64,000 nt of DNA, taken from NCBI GenBank assembly GCA_012960155.1, contig DUBU01000016.1:40358-104357 (forward strand). Reading direction: 5' to 3'. The translations under genes were made by a program, and so were the position numbers. The notes beneath the pieces were generated by a model. The model ran no database searches. It had not been told where the DNA came from and saw only the letters and a program-made list of their open reading frames with translations. Position 1 is the first letter of the stretch; each line of letters opens with the position of its first letter. Of this stretch, positions 53,574 to 62,886 are shown in pieces. The stretch is from Micavibrio sp. (GTDB lineage: Bacteria; Pseudomonadota; Alphaproteobacteria; Micavibrionales; Micavibrionaceae).

Positions 53574-54185
53574 TTAGTAGTTCAGGTTTGTATTCGTGTT
53601 ACAATCCATACGGTTCAGGAACAGATTATTGTCATCTGTCTTGCTGACATACATTTTGCATCGTGAATTAGAGTGCATAATGCTGGATGTCAGTGTCGGA
53701 TGGTATGGGTTGTATGCAAGGCTGTATTCCTTAAAATCAATGTCTACAACAGCCGCTGTACCATATGGATTAATTACAGAATCTGTAACGTCCAGTGCGG
53801 CGCGGTAACCTGGAATAGAACGCTGCTTGCGCTCAACCATGGCGATCTCTTCCCATTTGCCGACATCACGTGTGCTGACCTGTTGATATGCACCAGCAAG
53901 CGGATAACGATAGTACTGGCCATATAGCGGGTCACCATACCAAACTGGCTGCATGCCATAGGCGTGGAAACGTGAAATGTTATGTGTAAATGTCGCGTTT
54001 TCTGATGTCACGCGCTGCAGATAATCGCGCGTTGCGCCGACATTGCGGGCGTTCAGAGCGTTTTCTGTCTTATTTACAAAGTTATGAAGTTCGTGAATGC
54101 TGATACGTTGCTCAGCTTGTGCCGGTGCAGCCATGGCCATACCAAGACCCGCAACAGCCATAAGTGCTAAAAATTGCTTTTTCAT
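53574..54185 (-). CDS. Exported protein, distant paralogue 3 of a four-member family
   Basis: A 203-aa protein with signal peptide (FLALMAVAGLGMAMAAPAQA). It has SIHELHNFVNKTENAL, then an extra Tyr/Pro-rich segment (YGDPLYGQYYRYPLAGAY), IPGYRAALDVTDSVINPYGTAA and a C-terminal CKMYVSK...DCNTNTN matching the Cys-pair ending of the other members. Closeness to the family is weaker than for the other three. It has its own terminator and an upstream gap of ~110 bases. Confidence 0.68.
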   Translation of the reverse strand: MKKQFLALMAVAGLGMAMAAPAQAEQRISIHELHNFVNKTENALNARNVGATRDYLQRVTSENATFTHNISRFHAYGMQPVWYGDPLYGQYYRYPLAGAYQQVSTRDVGKWEEIAMVERKQRSIPGYRAALDVTDSVINPYGTAAVVDIDFKEYSLAYNPYHPTLTSSIMHSNSRCKMYVSKTDDNNLFLNRMDCNTNTNLNY

Positions 54186-54296
54186 TTAAAATCCCCTCCG
54201 ATAGGTTTTTAGTAAGAGTGTTCCAACGAACATATCCACTATAAATCGGAGGGGTTAGCAAAAGGTAAATTTGTTAATTTTATCTATCTGAAAAGA

Positions 54297-54848
54297 TTAG
54301 ATATTTTCTTCAAAGCTAATGTCAGTGTGACATAGAGCCTTTGTAGATGTCAGTACATCATCACGCAATTCGTGCTCTGTAATGCATTTTGTGCTGCTAT
54401 TAAAGGCACGTTCGCTGACGCCGCGCTCTGACATAATTTCAACTGTAACGGCTTTGTTTGTTTTTGGGTCGTAACGGAAATCCACCATCTTCACATCGGC
54501 TTTATAATAGTCGATCAGGGGGCGGGCGTGTACGAAGCTATTAATGTAATCTTCTTTGCTGATTTCCAGCGGCGGTGTTTTGTCTGCGGTTTCGCCAGTG
54601 GCAGCGTTTGATACTGTAATAGTGATCTCCGCATCATCGCTGATATGGTTATGCATGAACGAGATGAGTGTCATCGGATCGCTTAGATCGTTAACGGCTT
54701 GCTCGAACGCAACAGTTTTAGCGCGCGCCATATCTTTAGTGATCGGCTGTGCGATCCCCGCGAAGGCGTTCACGCCTTGTAATACGATAAAGCCTGCTGC
54801 GGCTGTAATTGTCAGAATTCCTGCTGTTTTCTTAAGTGCCATTGCCAT
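54297..54848 (-). CDS. Exported protein, paralogue 4 of a four-member family
   Basis: A 183-aa protein with N-terminal signal/anchor (LTITAAAGFIVLQGVNAFA). Elements: PMTLISFMHNHISDDAEI, KEDYINSFVHARPLIDYYK, VKMVDFRYDPKTNKAVTVEI, SERGVSERAF and CITEHELR...ALCHTDISFEE. The CHT-xISF ending is shared with paralogue 1 (CHTEISF) and closely with paralogue 2 (CKTNIAF). The start is one of two close Met codons (54848 or 54842). Confidence 0.7.
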   Translation of the reverse strand: MAMALKKTAGILTITAAAGFIVLQGVNAFAGIAQPITKDMARAKTVAFEQAVNDLSDPMTLISFMHNHISDDAEITITVSNAATGETADKTPPLEISKEDYINSFVHARPLIDYYKADVKMVDFRYDPKTNKAVTVEIMSERGVSERAFNSSTKCITEHELRDDVLTSTKALCHTDISFEENI

Positions 54849-54973
54849 TATCCCGTCCGTTTTAGGTTGTTGTCTTTACAAACTGTCTTAACAAAGTGTT
54901 AATAGGTTTTACAGCATTTTCGGTGCGTTTGTCCAATTTTTCATAATATTATTTTTGTAGGATTTGTAAGGCT

Positions 54974-56248
54974 TTGGAATCACAAGAAAAAACGAATAGG
55001 CGCGCAGTAGCCGGTTGGTGTTTGTATGACTTCGCCAACTCGGCTTTTAATACCGTAATCATCACTTTTGTATTCAGTGTCTATTTCGGAAGGGCTGTAA
55101 TAGGCGACGAAACACAAGGCGCAGCCTATTGGGGCTATGCTATTTCGGCCTCAAGTTTCGTTGTAGCGATTCTCGGACCGATTCTCGGCAGTGCGACAGA
55201 TTATAGTGGCAGGCATAAACGGCCGTTACTTTTAGCAACGCTGGCCTGTGTCGTGGCAACTTGCGGCCTGTGGTTTGCTGTTCCTGATATGGGCGGCTTC
55301 GGCGTGCTGATGATCTTGGGATTGCTCGCCTTTGCCAATATCGCTTTTGAACTGGGGCAGGTCTTTTATAACGCCATGCTGCCCAATATCGCGCCGTCAT
55401 CACATACAGGGCGCATATCGGGCTGGGCATGGGGGCTGGGGTATTTCGGTGGTTTGCTGTGCCTGGCTATCGTTCTCTGGGCGCTTGTCGGGCTGGGGGA
55501 TATACAGCCTGCGCTGGGGCTGACCAAAGATGATGGCATAAATGTCCGCGCTGTAGCGATATGCGTGGCGCTTTGGTATCTGCTGTTCTCGCTGCCGATA
55601 TTTATGTTCACGCCCCAAGAAACAGCCCGAGTCGTTTCGATGCGCCGCGCCGTGGCAGAGGGCTGGGATGCTATCAAAACATTGCTGCATGAAATCAAAG
55701 GTCACAAAAATTTCGTACGTTTTTTGATTGCCAGCGCTTTGTACCGTGACGGTCTGGTGACCTTATTTGCGGTCGGCGGGATTTATGCTGCCGATGTCTA
55801 TGACATGGCATTTGATGAAATCCTGATTTTCGCGATTGGCCTGAATGTAACCGCAGGGCTTGGCGCGTTTGCGTTTTCTTTTATGGATGATAAGGCGGGC
55901 AGTAAGAAAACCGTCATGATCGCGCTGACAGGGCTGGTGCTGGTCGGAGTGCTGATCCTGATGACAGATAGCAAGATGGTGTTTATGGGGCTTTCCTTGC
56001 TGCTGGGGATCTTTATCGGCCCTGTGCAGGCCGCTAGCCGCACACTCGCCGCGCGTTTAAGTGTGCCTGGTACCGAAGGCCAGAATTTCGGTCTCTACGC
56101 CATGACGGGTAAGTCGGTTGCGTTTTTAGGGCCGCTGGGCTTTGCGCTGGCAACTGATATCTTTGATACGCAAAAGGCAGGATTATTTGTCATCTTGCTG
56201 TTTTGGCTCGTCGGGTTCATAATTCTGCGTAAAGTCAGGGAGCAATAA
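54974..56248 (+). CDS. UMF1-family MFS transporter, TTG start
   Basis: A 424-aa permease with about twelve membrane helices. The N-terminus AVAGWCLYDFANSAFNTVI is the hallmark of the UMF1/Atg22-like family. A cytoplasmic loop GSATDYSGRHKRPLL follows helix 2-3, and FEDEILIF-like helices continue to a basic end. No ATG fits; TTG at 54974 has TAGGA eleven bases upstream. Substrate unknown. The AmpD-like gene begins one base after its stop, so export or uptake of cell-wall turnover products is a possibility (inference). Confidence 0.85.
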   Translation: MESQEKTNRRAVAGWCLYDFANSAFNTVIITFVFSVYFGRAVIGDETQGAAYWGYAISASSFVVAILGPILGSATDYSGRHKRPLLLATLACVVATCGLWFAVPDMGGFGVLMILGLLAFANIAFELGQVFYNAMLPNIAPSSHTGRISGWAWGLGYFGGLLCLAIVLWALVGLGDIQPALGLTKDDGINVRAVAICVALWYLLFSLPIFMFTPQETARVVSMRRAVAEGWDAIKTLLHEIKGHKNFVRFLIASALYRDGLVTLFAVGGIYAADVYDMAFDEILIFAIGLNVTAGLGAFAFSFMDDKAGSKKTVMIALTGLVLVGVLILMTDSKMVFMGLSLLLGIFIGPVQAASRTLAARLSVPGTEGQNFGLYAMTGKSVAFLGPLGFALATDIFDTQKAGLFVILLFWLVGFIILRKVREQ

Positions 56249-56249
56249 G

Positions 56250-56987
56250 ATGAAGATAACAAAGAAACCGACTGACCATTTCGAGGAACGTAAAAACGGC
56301 GCACGTCCGTCTTTTCTGATTATACATTATACCGAAACGCAAGGCCCGCAAGTCGCAGAAGGCTATTTCACAGGCGCATTGGCACACCCCACGGGAGGCC
56401 GTGTCAGCACCCATTATATGATCGATGAAAACGGCAGCATTACCCAATATGTCGATGAAGACAAGCGCGCATGGCACGCAGGTATCTCATACTGGGACGG
56501 TAATGAAGATATCAATTCGTCTTCCATCGGGATCGAGCTGGTGAACCCTGGCCGCAAATATGGCTACCGCCGTTTTTCCGCTGCGCAAATGCAGGCGCTG
56601 GTGGCGCTCGCCAAAGATATCGTGCAGCGTCATAACATTCCTGCGCATCGCGTGCTTGGGCATTCCGATGTTGCGCCCACCCGCAAGGTTGATCCGGGCG
56701 AGCTGTTCGACTGGAAAATGCTGGCTGCCGCAGGGGTGGGACAGTGGCCTGAGCCGACCGAAGAAGATTACCGCATCGCCGATGATTATCTGCGCTCCGA
56801 ACAAACCCTGAAAGAAGCGTTCATCAAGGCTGGTTATGACCCGAAAGCCGATATGGACTCGCTTATCCGCGCCTTCCGTCAACATTACGATCAGGACGCC
56901 TTCAAATCGCAAAACGACTCCAAAGTGCCGAACCGCCAGATGGCGGCAAGGCTTAGCTGGCTGGTGCGGAATAAGCCGACGTTGTGA
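56250..56987 (+). CDS. AmpD-like N-acetylmuramoyl-L-alanine amidase
   Basis: A 245-aa zinc amidase (amidase-2) cleaving the bond between MurNAc and L-Ala. Zn-ligand His in FLIIHYTETQGP (about 28) and in VLGHSDVAPTRKVDPGELFD near 140; STHYMIDENGSITQYVDE and HAGISYWDG are family motifs. A C-terminal ~75-residue helical region may bind peptidoglycan. No signal peptide, so the recycling (cytoplasmic) form is likely. Confidence 0.9.
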   Translation: MKITKKPTDHFEERKNGARPSFLIIHYTETQGPQVAEGYFTGALAHPTGGRVSTHYMIDENGSITQYVDEDKRAWHAGISYWDGNEDINSSSIGIELVNPGRKYGYRRFSAAQMQALVALAKDIVQRHNIPAHRVLGHSDVAPTRKVDPGELFDWKMLAAAGVGQWPEPTEEDYRIADDYLRSEQTLKEAFIKAGYDPKADMDSLIRAFRQHYDQDAFKSQNDSKVPNRQMAARLSWLVRNKPTL

Positions 56988-57027
56988 GCCGCGTCTAAAA
57001 GCTTGTAAATCATACCGTATTTCGTCA

Positions 57028-57397
<370 letters not shown>

Positions 57398-57430
57398 TTC
57401 CTTTCTTTTTCCCGCTCGGTTCGTTGTTGC

Positions 57431-57461
57431 GCGCCTCGAATAGCTAACTATTCGTCGGCGC
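57431..57461. repeat. Hairpin-forming inverted repeat downstream of rnpB
   Basis: CGAATAG/CTATTCG (7 bp perfect, loop CTAA), extended outward by GCGCC/GGCGC after a small internal loop (1x2 bases), ~12 pairs in all. No T-run follows. It may stop or protect the rnpB transcript, or be a dispersed palindromic element. Confidence 0.5.
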
Positions 57462-57564
57462 TTACGCCTGCCGAACAGCAAAAATAAAGTTCAATGGAAA
57501 TATCGTTAGAAAAAAAAACTTTCTGTGGGTTAAACGGGTGACTCTTGCTGCGCAAAATTGACCG

Positions 57565-57600
57565 CCCATAAGAATCCATGATATCCCATAAATATCCATG
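57565..57600 (-). promoter_or_regulatory. Array of MraZ-type boxes upstream of mraZ
   Basis: On the minus strand, TGG(A/G) recurs at four positions exactly ten bases apart (57565, 57575, 57585, 57595 as CCCA/TCCA on plus), with five-base spacers plus one variable base. That is the arrangement known for MraZ operators (TGGGN, N5 spacers). A possible fifth, degenerate copy is at 57605. It overlaps the likely promoter, so MraZ autorepression is plausible. Confidence 0.6.
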
Positions 57601-57735
57601 TTCTTCCGTTTTGTGCGGTTTTGGGCATGAATTCTACTCTCGCAAGGAGCCTTTTTAGCGTCCGGGAAGCCGCCAAAATCGCTCCGAATTTAAACGCCGA
57701 ATGAAGGCCCGATAATAAAGGAGTGAGCAGGTCAT

Positions 57736-58194
57736 ATGACGCTGTTCCTATCGACATTTATCAATAAGGTTGACCGCAAGGGACGGGTTTCCGTGCCTGC
57801 GTCGTTTCGTGCCGCGTTGGCCGATCAGACCTTTCAGGGCGTTGTGCTGTTCCGTTCTCACGGTCACGCATGTATCGAAGGCTTCCCGCAGTCCTTCATG
57901 GCTGAACTCAGTGACAGACTTGATAATTTCGACTTGTTCTCGGCAGATCAGGATGATCTGGCGACCTCCATATTCGGCGAGTCTGTCCAGCTTCCCTTCG
58001 ATGGTGATGGCAGAATTATTCTGCCCGCAAATATCATCGAATACGCCGATCTTGGCGAACAATGTGCATTCGTGGGCATGGGGCGTAAATTCCAGATCTG
58101 GAATCCGTCCGCCTTCGAAGCACGCAAATCCGAGGCGCGTGAAAACGTCAAGAGCCGCGGCGTCACAATTCCGAAAACAGCAGGAGGTGCATAA
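57736..58194 (+). CDS. mraZ: Transcriptional regulator MraZ
   Basis: A 152-aa DNA-binding protein with two SpoVT/AbrB-like swapped-hairpin domains. LFLSTFINKVDRKGRVSVPA and LPFDGDGRIILPANIIEYA are the two repeats. It represses the division cluster it heads. Its stop TAA overlaps the rsmH ATG by one base. SD AAAGGAG is ~12 bases upstream, longer than usual. Confidence 0.95.
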   Translation: MTLFLSTFINKVDRKGRVSVPASFRAALADQTFQGVVLFRSHGHACIEGFPQSFMAELSDRLDNFDLFSADQDDLATSIFGESVQLPFDGDGRIILPANIIEYADLGEQCAFVGMGRKFQIWNPSAFEARKSEARENVKSRGVTIPKTAGGA

Positions 58195-59189
58195 TGGCTG
58201 AGCAAGCTTCTCCGCATTATCCTGTGATGCTTCCTGACGTGCTGCAAGCAATGAAGCCTGCCGCTGGCGAAGTGTATGTTGACGGCACGATGGGTGCGGG
58301 CGGTTATACCAAAGCGATGATGGATGAGGCGGGTTGCACGGTCATGGCGATTGACCGCGATCTGTCTGCGCAAGCCACCGCTGAAAAACTTAAGGCCGAT
58401 TACGGTGATCGTTTTGTATTTCTGTCTGGTTGTTTTGGTGATGCGCTTTCGCTCGTGCAGGCGGCGGGCCTTGAGTCTGTTGATGGCTTTGTGATCGATA
58501 TCGGCGTGTCATCTATGCAAATCGACCAGCCTGAGCGCGGCTTTTCATTTAAAAATGATGGACCGCTGGATATGCGCATGTCGCAAACCGATGATGTGGC
58601 AACGGCAGCGGATGTGGTGAACACCTACAGCGAAGAAGCGTTAACGCAGATCATCCGTGAATATGGCGAAGAGCGTCACGGTAAGCGCGTCGCGCAGGAA
58701 ATTATAAAAGAGCGCGCCATCGCGCCCATCGAGACAACAGCGCGCCTTGCCAATATCGTGCGCGATGTTGTGCCGAAATCCCATAAAGACAAGATCGACC
58801 CCGCAACGCGCACCTTTCAGGCGCTGCGTATCGAGGTCAATGACGAGCTGGGTGAGCTTGACCGTGCGCTACTGGCGGCGGAAAAGCTGCTCAAACCCGG
58901 CGGTCGTCTTGTGGTGGTGTCCTTCCATTCCTTGGAAGATACCCGTGTTAAATCTTTCCTTCGTGTTCGCGCCGGTCTTGTCTCGCAAGGCTCGCGACAC
59001 CTTCCTCAACAGCAGGAAACGGCCAAGCCGTCTTTCGTGCTGCCTACCAAAAAGGCCCTTTTCCCGAGTGAAGCGGAAATTGCGGCTAACCCCCGATCAA
59101 GATCAGCCCGTATGCGCGTGGCAATTCGTACCGAAAACCCTGTGATGGATATCCCCGAGGATAAATTCAAGAAGGGAGGGCGTGAATGA
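58194..59189 (+). CDS. rsmH: 16S rRNA m4C1402 methyltransferase
   Basis: A 331-aa SAM enzyme methylating N4 of C1402 in 16S rRNA. HYPVMLPDVLQAM, VDGTMGAGGYTKAM (SAM motif), FSFKNDGPLDMRM, TRTFQALRIEVNDELGEL and RLVVVSFHSLED are diagnostic. A strong AGGAGG lies seven bases before the ATG, inside the end of mraZ. Overlaps ftsL by four bases. Confidence 0.97.
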   Translation: MAEQASPHYPVMLPDVLQAMKPAAGEVYVDGTMGAGGYTKAMMDEAGCTVMAIDRDLSAQATAEKLKADYGDRFVFLSGCFGDALSLVQAAGLESVDGFVIDIGVSSMQIDQPERGFSFKNDGPLDMRMSQTDDVATAADVVNTYSEEALTQIIREYGEERHGKRVAQEIIKERAIAPIETTARLANIVRDVVPKSHKDKIDPATRTFQALRIEVNDELGELDRALLAAEKLLKPGGRLVVVSFHSLEDTRVKSFLRVRAGLVSQGSRHLPQQQETAKPSFVLPTKKALFPSEAEIAANPRSRSARMRVAIRTENPVMDIPEDKFKKGGRE

Positions 59190-59647
59190 AATTTTTAAAA
59201 CTCTCTGCTTTGGTGGCGGTCAGCGGTGCTGTACTGGCAGGCGCGGCGCTTTTCTGGACATCGCAAAATGTACAGCAGGCGGAATCGCGCCTGAATGCCC
59301 TGCAAACTGAAATTGCCAAAGAACAGCAATCCATCCGCGTACTGCGCGCCGAATGGGATTACCTGAATACGCCCGAGCGTTTAGAGGAAATGGCAACGCA
59401 TTATCTGGAAATGGTGCCGCAAGAGGCGTCGTCCGTCGCGCTGGATGCGGCCTATCTGCCTGATCCGTTTATTCCCGTATTGCCCGCCCGTAAACCTGAT
59501 TTCGGCGTGAAGGCGCAAAATGTATCCGTAACACCTGCTGTCGTAGAGCCTGAAGCTAAACCTGAGCCGCAGCTCAAAGAGCCAAGCCCGCATAAGGATG
59601 ATGATTTCAGGTCGCTTCTGGATAACATCAAGAAAGGGGGCGAGTAA
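59186..59647 (+). CDS. ftsL: Cell division protein FtsL
   Basis: A 153-aa bitopic membrane protein of the divisome. Short basic N-terminus, membrane helix near 6-26, then a coiled coil (QQAESRLNALQTEIAKEQQ) and LRAEWDYLNTPERLEEMA, the conserved FtsL element. A longer proline-rich periplasmic tail follows. Four-base overlaps with rsmH; one base shared with ftsI. Confidence 0.88.
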   Translation: MKFLKLSALVAVSGAVLAGAALFWTSQNVQQAESRLNALQTEIAKEQQSIRVLRAEWDYLNTPERLEEMATHYLEMVPQEASSVALDAAYLPDPFIPVLPARKPDFGVKAQNVSVTPAVVEPEAKPEPQLKEPSPHKDDDFRSLLDNIKKGGE

Positions 59648-61410
59648 TGAACCGTCTGCCTTCCTTTAAGCGCAAGTCTTTCCGCATTCAAGGCGCACGT
59701 AATGAGGCGCTGGATGTCGCGCGCGGCCGCGTTGTGCTGGTGAGTGCCTGTTTTGCGCTGGCTTATATTCTGGTTGTGGCGCGCGTCTTTGACTTATCCG
59801 TTATTCGGGGGCGTCTTTATAATACAGGTGAGCCGACTGAAATTGTTGAGATGACCGCGCAAGAGCAAGCCTATCGCGGTGATATTCTGGATCGTAACGG
59901 CGTTATTCTGGCAACCTCGCTGGAAACAGCTTCTTTATACGCGGACCCGAAGCTGATTATCGAGCCGACAGAAACAGCTAAAGCGCTGGCACGTATTTTC
60001 CCTGATCTGGCCTATGGCGATATTCTTAAGTCATTGCAAAAAGGCGGCCGCTTTGTCTGGCTGAAACGCAATCTGACACCTGCGGAACAATATGACGTGT
60101 TGCAAATCGGCGATCCGGGTCTCGGCTTTAAAACAGGACGCCGCCGCATCTACCCGAATGGTGATCTGGCTGCGCACTTTGTTGGTTACACAGACGTGGA
60201 TGGCCGCGGTCTTGCAGGGGTGGAGCGTAGCTTTAACACATATCTGGCAGCGGGCGAGCAGCCGCTTGTCATGACGCTGGATGTGCGTATGCAACACATT
60301 CTGCGCCGCGAAATTGTAAAGGCCGTCGAGAACTTTACGGCTAAAGGCGGCGCGGGCGTGATTATGGATGTCACAAACGGTGAGGTGCTGGCCGCAGTCT
60401 CTTACCCTGATTTTGATCCGCATAATCTGGATGTGAAAAACGATGCGGCGATGTTCAATCGCCTGTCTCTGGGGACATATGAGATGGGGTCGACGTTCAA
60501 GATCTTCTCGACAGCGGCGGTGCTGGAGCTGGCGGGCGCTGAAATGTCGGATAAATACGATGCGCGTGAACCGCTGCAGGCAGGCCGTTTCAAAATCAAT
60601 GACTATCACGCCGAAAAACGTGTTCTGACATTGCCCGAAGTCTTTATGTATTCGTCAAATATCGGTTCAGCCCTGATGGGGCAGAAAGTCGGAACGGAAG
60701 CGCTGAAGGCATTTTATAAAGACCTTGGCTTGATGGATAAAATCAAGTTGGAGATCGATGAAGTCGGTCGCCCGATTTTGCCGGCTGTCTGGCGCGATGT
60801 GAATACGCTGACCGCGTCTTACGGTCACGGTATTGCGGTTACGCCGCTGCAAATGGTTGCCGCTGCCGCAAGTGTTGTTGGGGACGGTACGTTGGTTAAG
60901 CCGACACTCATTAAAAACAATGACGAATTATTGACACAAAAAGGTCACACGGATGAACCCGTTATCCGCATAGTCTCGCCACAAACCGCGCACAGAATGC
61001 GCCAGCTTATGCGTCTGGTTGTAACGGACGGCACTGGCGGTAATGCAGATGTGAAAGGGTATCGCGTGGGCGGCAAAACAGGTACGGCGGAAAAGAATAT
61101 CAATGGTCGTTACGATCGTAAGAAGCTGATCTCTTCATTCCTTGGGTTCTTCCCGATGGAAGCGCCGCGCTATGCCGTGTTCGTTATGGTTGATGAACCC
61201 AAAGGTAATAAGAAAAGCTACGGCTATGCTACGGCTGGCTGGGTGGCAGCACCTGCGGTTGGCAAGGTTGTTGAGAGCATGGCACCGATGGTTGGCATCG
61301 AACCTGTGATGGCTGCCCCAGAAGAAGATCTGTCCGCATCGCTTAAAAGATACGTAAAGACCGAAGAAGAAATCAAAGCAGAAAAGGCGGTGCAGAATGC
61401 GTCTTACTGA
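59647..61410 (+). CDS. ftsI: Peptidoglycan D,D-transpeptidase FtsI (PBP3)
   Basis: A 587-aa bitopic septal transpeptidase. Membrane helix near 27-50, PBP dimerisation domain with YRGDILDRNGVILATSLET, transpeptidase domain with SXXK motif (MGSTFKIFS, Ser ~281), SSN (MYSSNIGSALMG) and KTGTAEK. C-terminal ~40 residues extend past the domain. Overlaps murE by 14 bases. Confidence 0.96.
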   Translation: MNRLPSFKRKSFRIQGARNEALDVARGRVVLVSACFALAYILVVARVFDLSVIRGRLYNTGEPTEIVEMTAQEQAYRGDILDRNGVILATSLETASLYADPKLIIEPTETAKALARIFPDLAYGDILKSLQKGGRFVWLKRNLTPAEQYDVLQIGDPGLGFKTGRRRIYPNGDLAAHFVGYTDVDGRGLAGVERSFNTYLAAGEQPLVMTLDVRMQHILRREIVKAVENFTAKGGAGVIMDVTNGEVLAAVSYPDFDPHNLDVKNDAAMFNRLSLGTYEMGSTFKIFSTAAVLELAGAEMSDKYDAREPLQAGRFKINDYHAEKRVLTLPEVFMYSSNIGSALMGQKVGTEALKAFYKDLGLMDKIKLEIDEVGRPILPAVWRDVNTLTASYGHGIAVTPLQMVAAAASVVGDGTLVKPTLIKNNDELLTQKGHTDEPVIRIVSPQTAHRMRQLMRLVVTDGTGGNADVKGYRVGGKTGTAEKNINGRYDRKKLISSFLGFFPMEAPRYAVFVMVDEPKGNKKSYGYATAGWVAAPAVGKVVESMAPMVGIEPVMAAPEEDLSASLKRYVKTEEEIKAEKAVQNASY

Positions 61411-62848
61411 TTTGACGGAACTATATCAAGGCGATGATAACCCTGAGATCAAGGGGATCAGCAGCGATAGCCGTAAGGTGCGCGAAGGGCATCTATTTGT
61501 CGCGCTGTCAGGCGTGCGTGATGATGGCGCGCGCTATATCGCTGACGCTATTCGTCATGGCGCTGTGGCGGTACTGTGTCAGCACGGTACGGTCTTCCCG
61601 CCCGAACAAGATATAACGGCTGTAAAAGTCTTTGCCGAAAACCCGCGCCGCGAGCTGGCACATATCGCCGCCAAATTCTACGGGCAGCAGCCTGAAACGC
61701 TCGCTGTGGTTACAGGCACAAATGGTAAGACATCTACCGCGCATTTCACGCAGCAGCTATGGGAAGCTATGGGCTTCAAAGCGGCCAGTATGGGAACGCT
61801 CGGCGTTCATGGTGGCGGCATTCACCGCGAAGGCACACTGACCACACCTGATACGATCGCGCTGCATGCTGAACTTGCCGATCTGGCCGCCGCGGGTATT
61901 ACGCATCTGGCAATGGAAGGCTCCAGCCATGGCCTACACCAAAGCCGTCTGGATGGTGTTCATGCCACAGTCGCAGGATTTACAAATCTGTCCCGCGATC
62001 ATCTGGATTACCACAAGACGATGGATGACTATTTGATCGCCAAAGCACATCTGTTCAGTGAAATCCTGAACGCTGATGGCGTGTCGGTCTTAAACGCCGA
62101 TATCCCCGAATTTGAAGAATTAAACCGCCGCTGTGGTGAACGCGGCTGCAAAGTTATTTCCTATGGCTACCAAGGGCGCACAATTCAATTGCACGCTGTG
62201 ACGCCAAACCCTGAAGGTCAGCTCGTAAGCTTTACAGTGAACGGCACACCGCATGAAATTCAATTACCACTCGTCGGTGAGTTTCAGGTTATGAACGCAC
62301 TCTGCGCGCTGGGCATGGTTATGGGTAAGGCGAGCAGTGATGGCAGTGAGATCGTCCCGCATCTTGAAAACCTGAAGGGCGCGCCGGGCAGGCTGCAATA
62401 TGTCGCAGGTCATCCTAAGGGTGCTGTTTACGTGGACTATGCCCATACCCCCGATGCGCTGGAAAATATTCTGAAAGCATTGCGCGCACATACCGAAGGC
62501 CGTCTGGTCTGTATCGTCGGCTGCGGCGGTGATCGCGATGCGGGCAAGCGTCCTGTGATGGGCAAGATCGCAAATGATATGGCGGATATGGTGATTATCA
62601 CCGACGACAATCCGCGCACGGAAAATCCTGAGCTAATCCGCCGCGCCATGCTGTCCGAGGCAGCAGGGGCGCTAGAGATCGGTGATCGGGCAAAAGCAAT
62701 TCAGCACGGGGTGTCGGGGCTGGAAAAAGGTGACGTGTTGGTCATCGCAGGCAAAGGCCATGAACAAGGCCAGTTGATCGGCGATAAGACCATCCCGTTT
62801 GACGATGTAACGCAAGCGCAGGACGCAATATCAAAACTGAGTAATTAG
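61397..62848 (+). CDS. murE: UDP-MurNAc-tripeptide synthetase MurE
   Basis: A 483-aa ligase adding the third residue to the peptidoglycan stem. ISSDSRKVREGHLFVAL near 22, ATP loop VVTGTNGKTSTAHFTQQLW near 107, VDYAHTPDALENIL near 340 and DDNPRTENPELI, in which DNPR is the signature for meso-diaminopimelate. So this is the DAP-adding enzyme. Confidence 0.96.
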   Translation: MRLTDLTELYQGDDNPEIKGISSDSRKVREGHLFVALSGVRDDGARYIADAIRHGAVAVLCQHGTVFPPEQDITAVKVFAENPRRELAHIAAKFYGQQPETLAVVTGTNGKTSTAHFTQQLWEAMGFKAASMGTLGVHGGGIHREGTLTTPDTIALHAELADLAAAGITHLAMEGSSHGLHQSRLDGVHATVAGFTNLSRDHLDYHKTMDDYLIAKAHLFSEILNADGVSVLNADIPEFEELNRRCGERGCKVISYGYQGRTIQLHAVTPNPEGQLVSFTVNGTPHEIQLPLVGEFQVMNALCALGMVMGKASSDGSEIVPHLENLKGAPGRLQYVAGHPKGAVYVDYAHTPDALENILKALRAHTEGRLVCIVGCGGDRDAGKRPVMGKIANDMADMVIITDDNPRTENPELIRRAMLSEAAGALEIGDRAKAIQHGVSGLEKGDVLVIAGKGHEQGQLIGDKTIPFDDVTQAQDAISKLSN

Positions 62849-62886
62849 AAGGTTAGGGAACGCTCAATATGAGGGAGAGCATTATA

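Larger units (their letters stand above)
57400..57735. other. Intergenic region rnpB-mraZ, no gene
   Basis: This 336-base stretch holds no convincing gene. It contains a hairpin (57431-57461), A-rich DNA near 57505-57522, an array of MraZ-type boxes (57565-57600) and the leader of mraZ. A TTGACC at 57558-57563 could be a -35 element overlapping those boxes. Confidence 0.6.
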
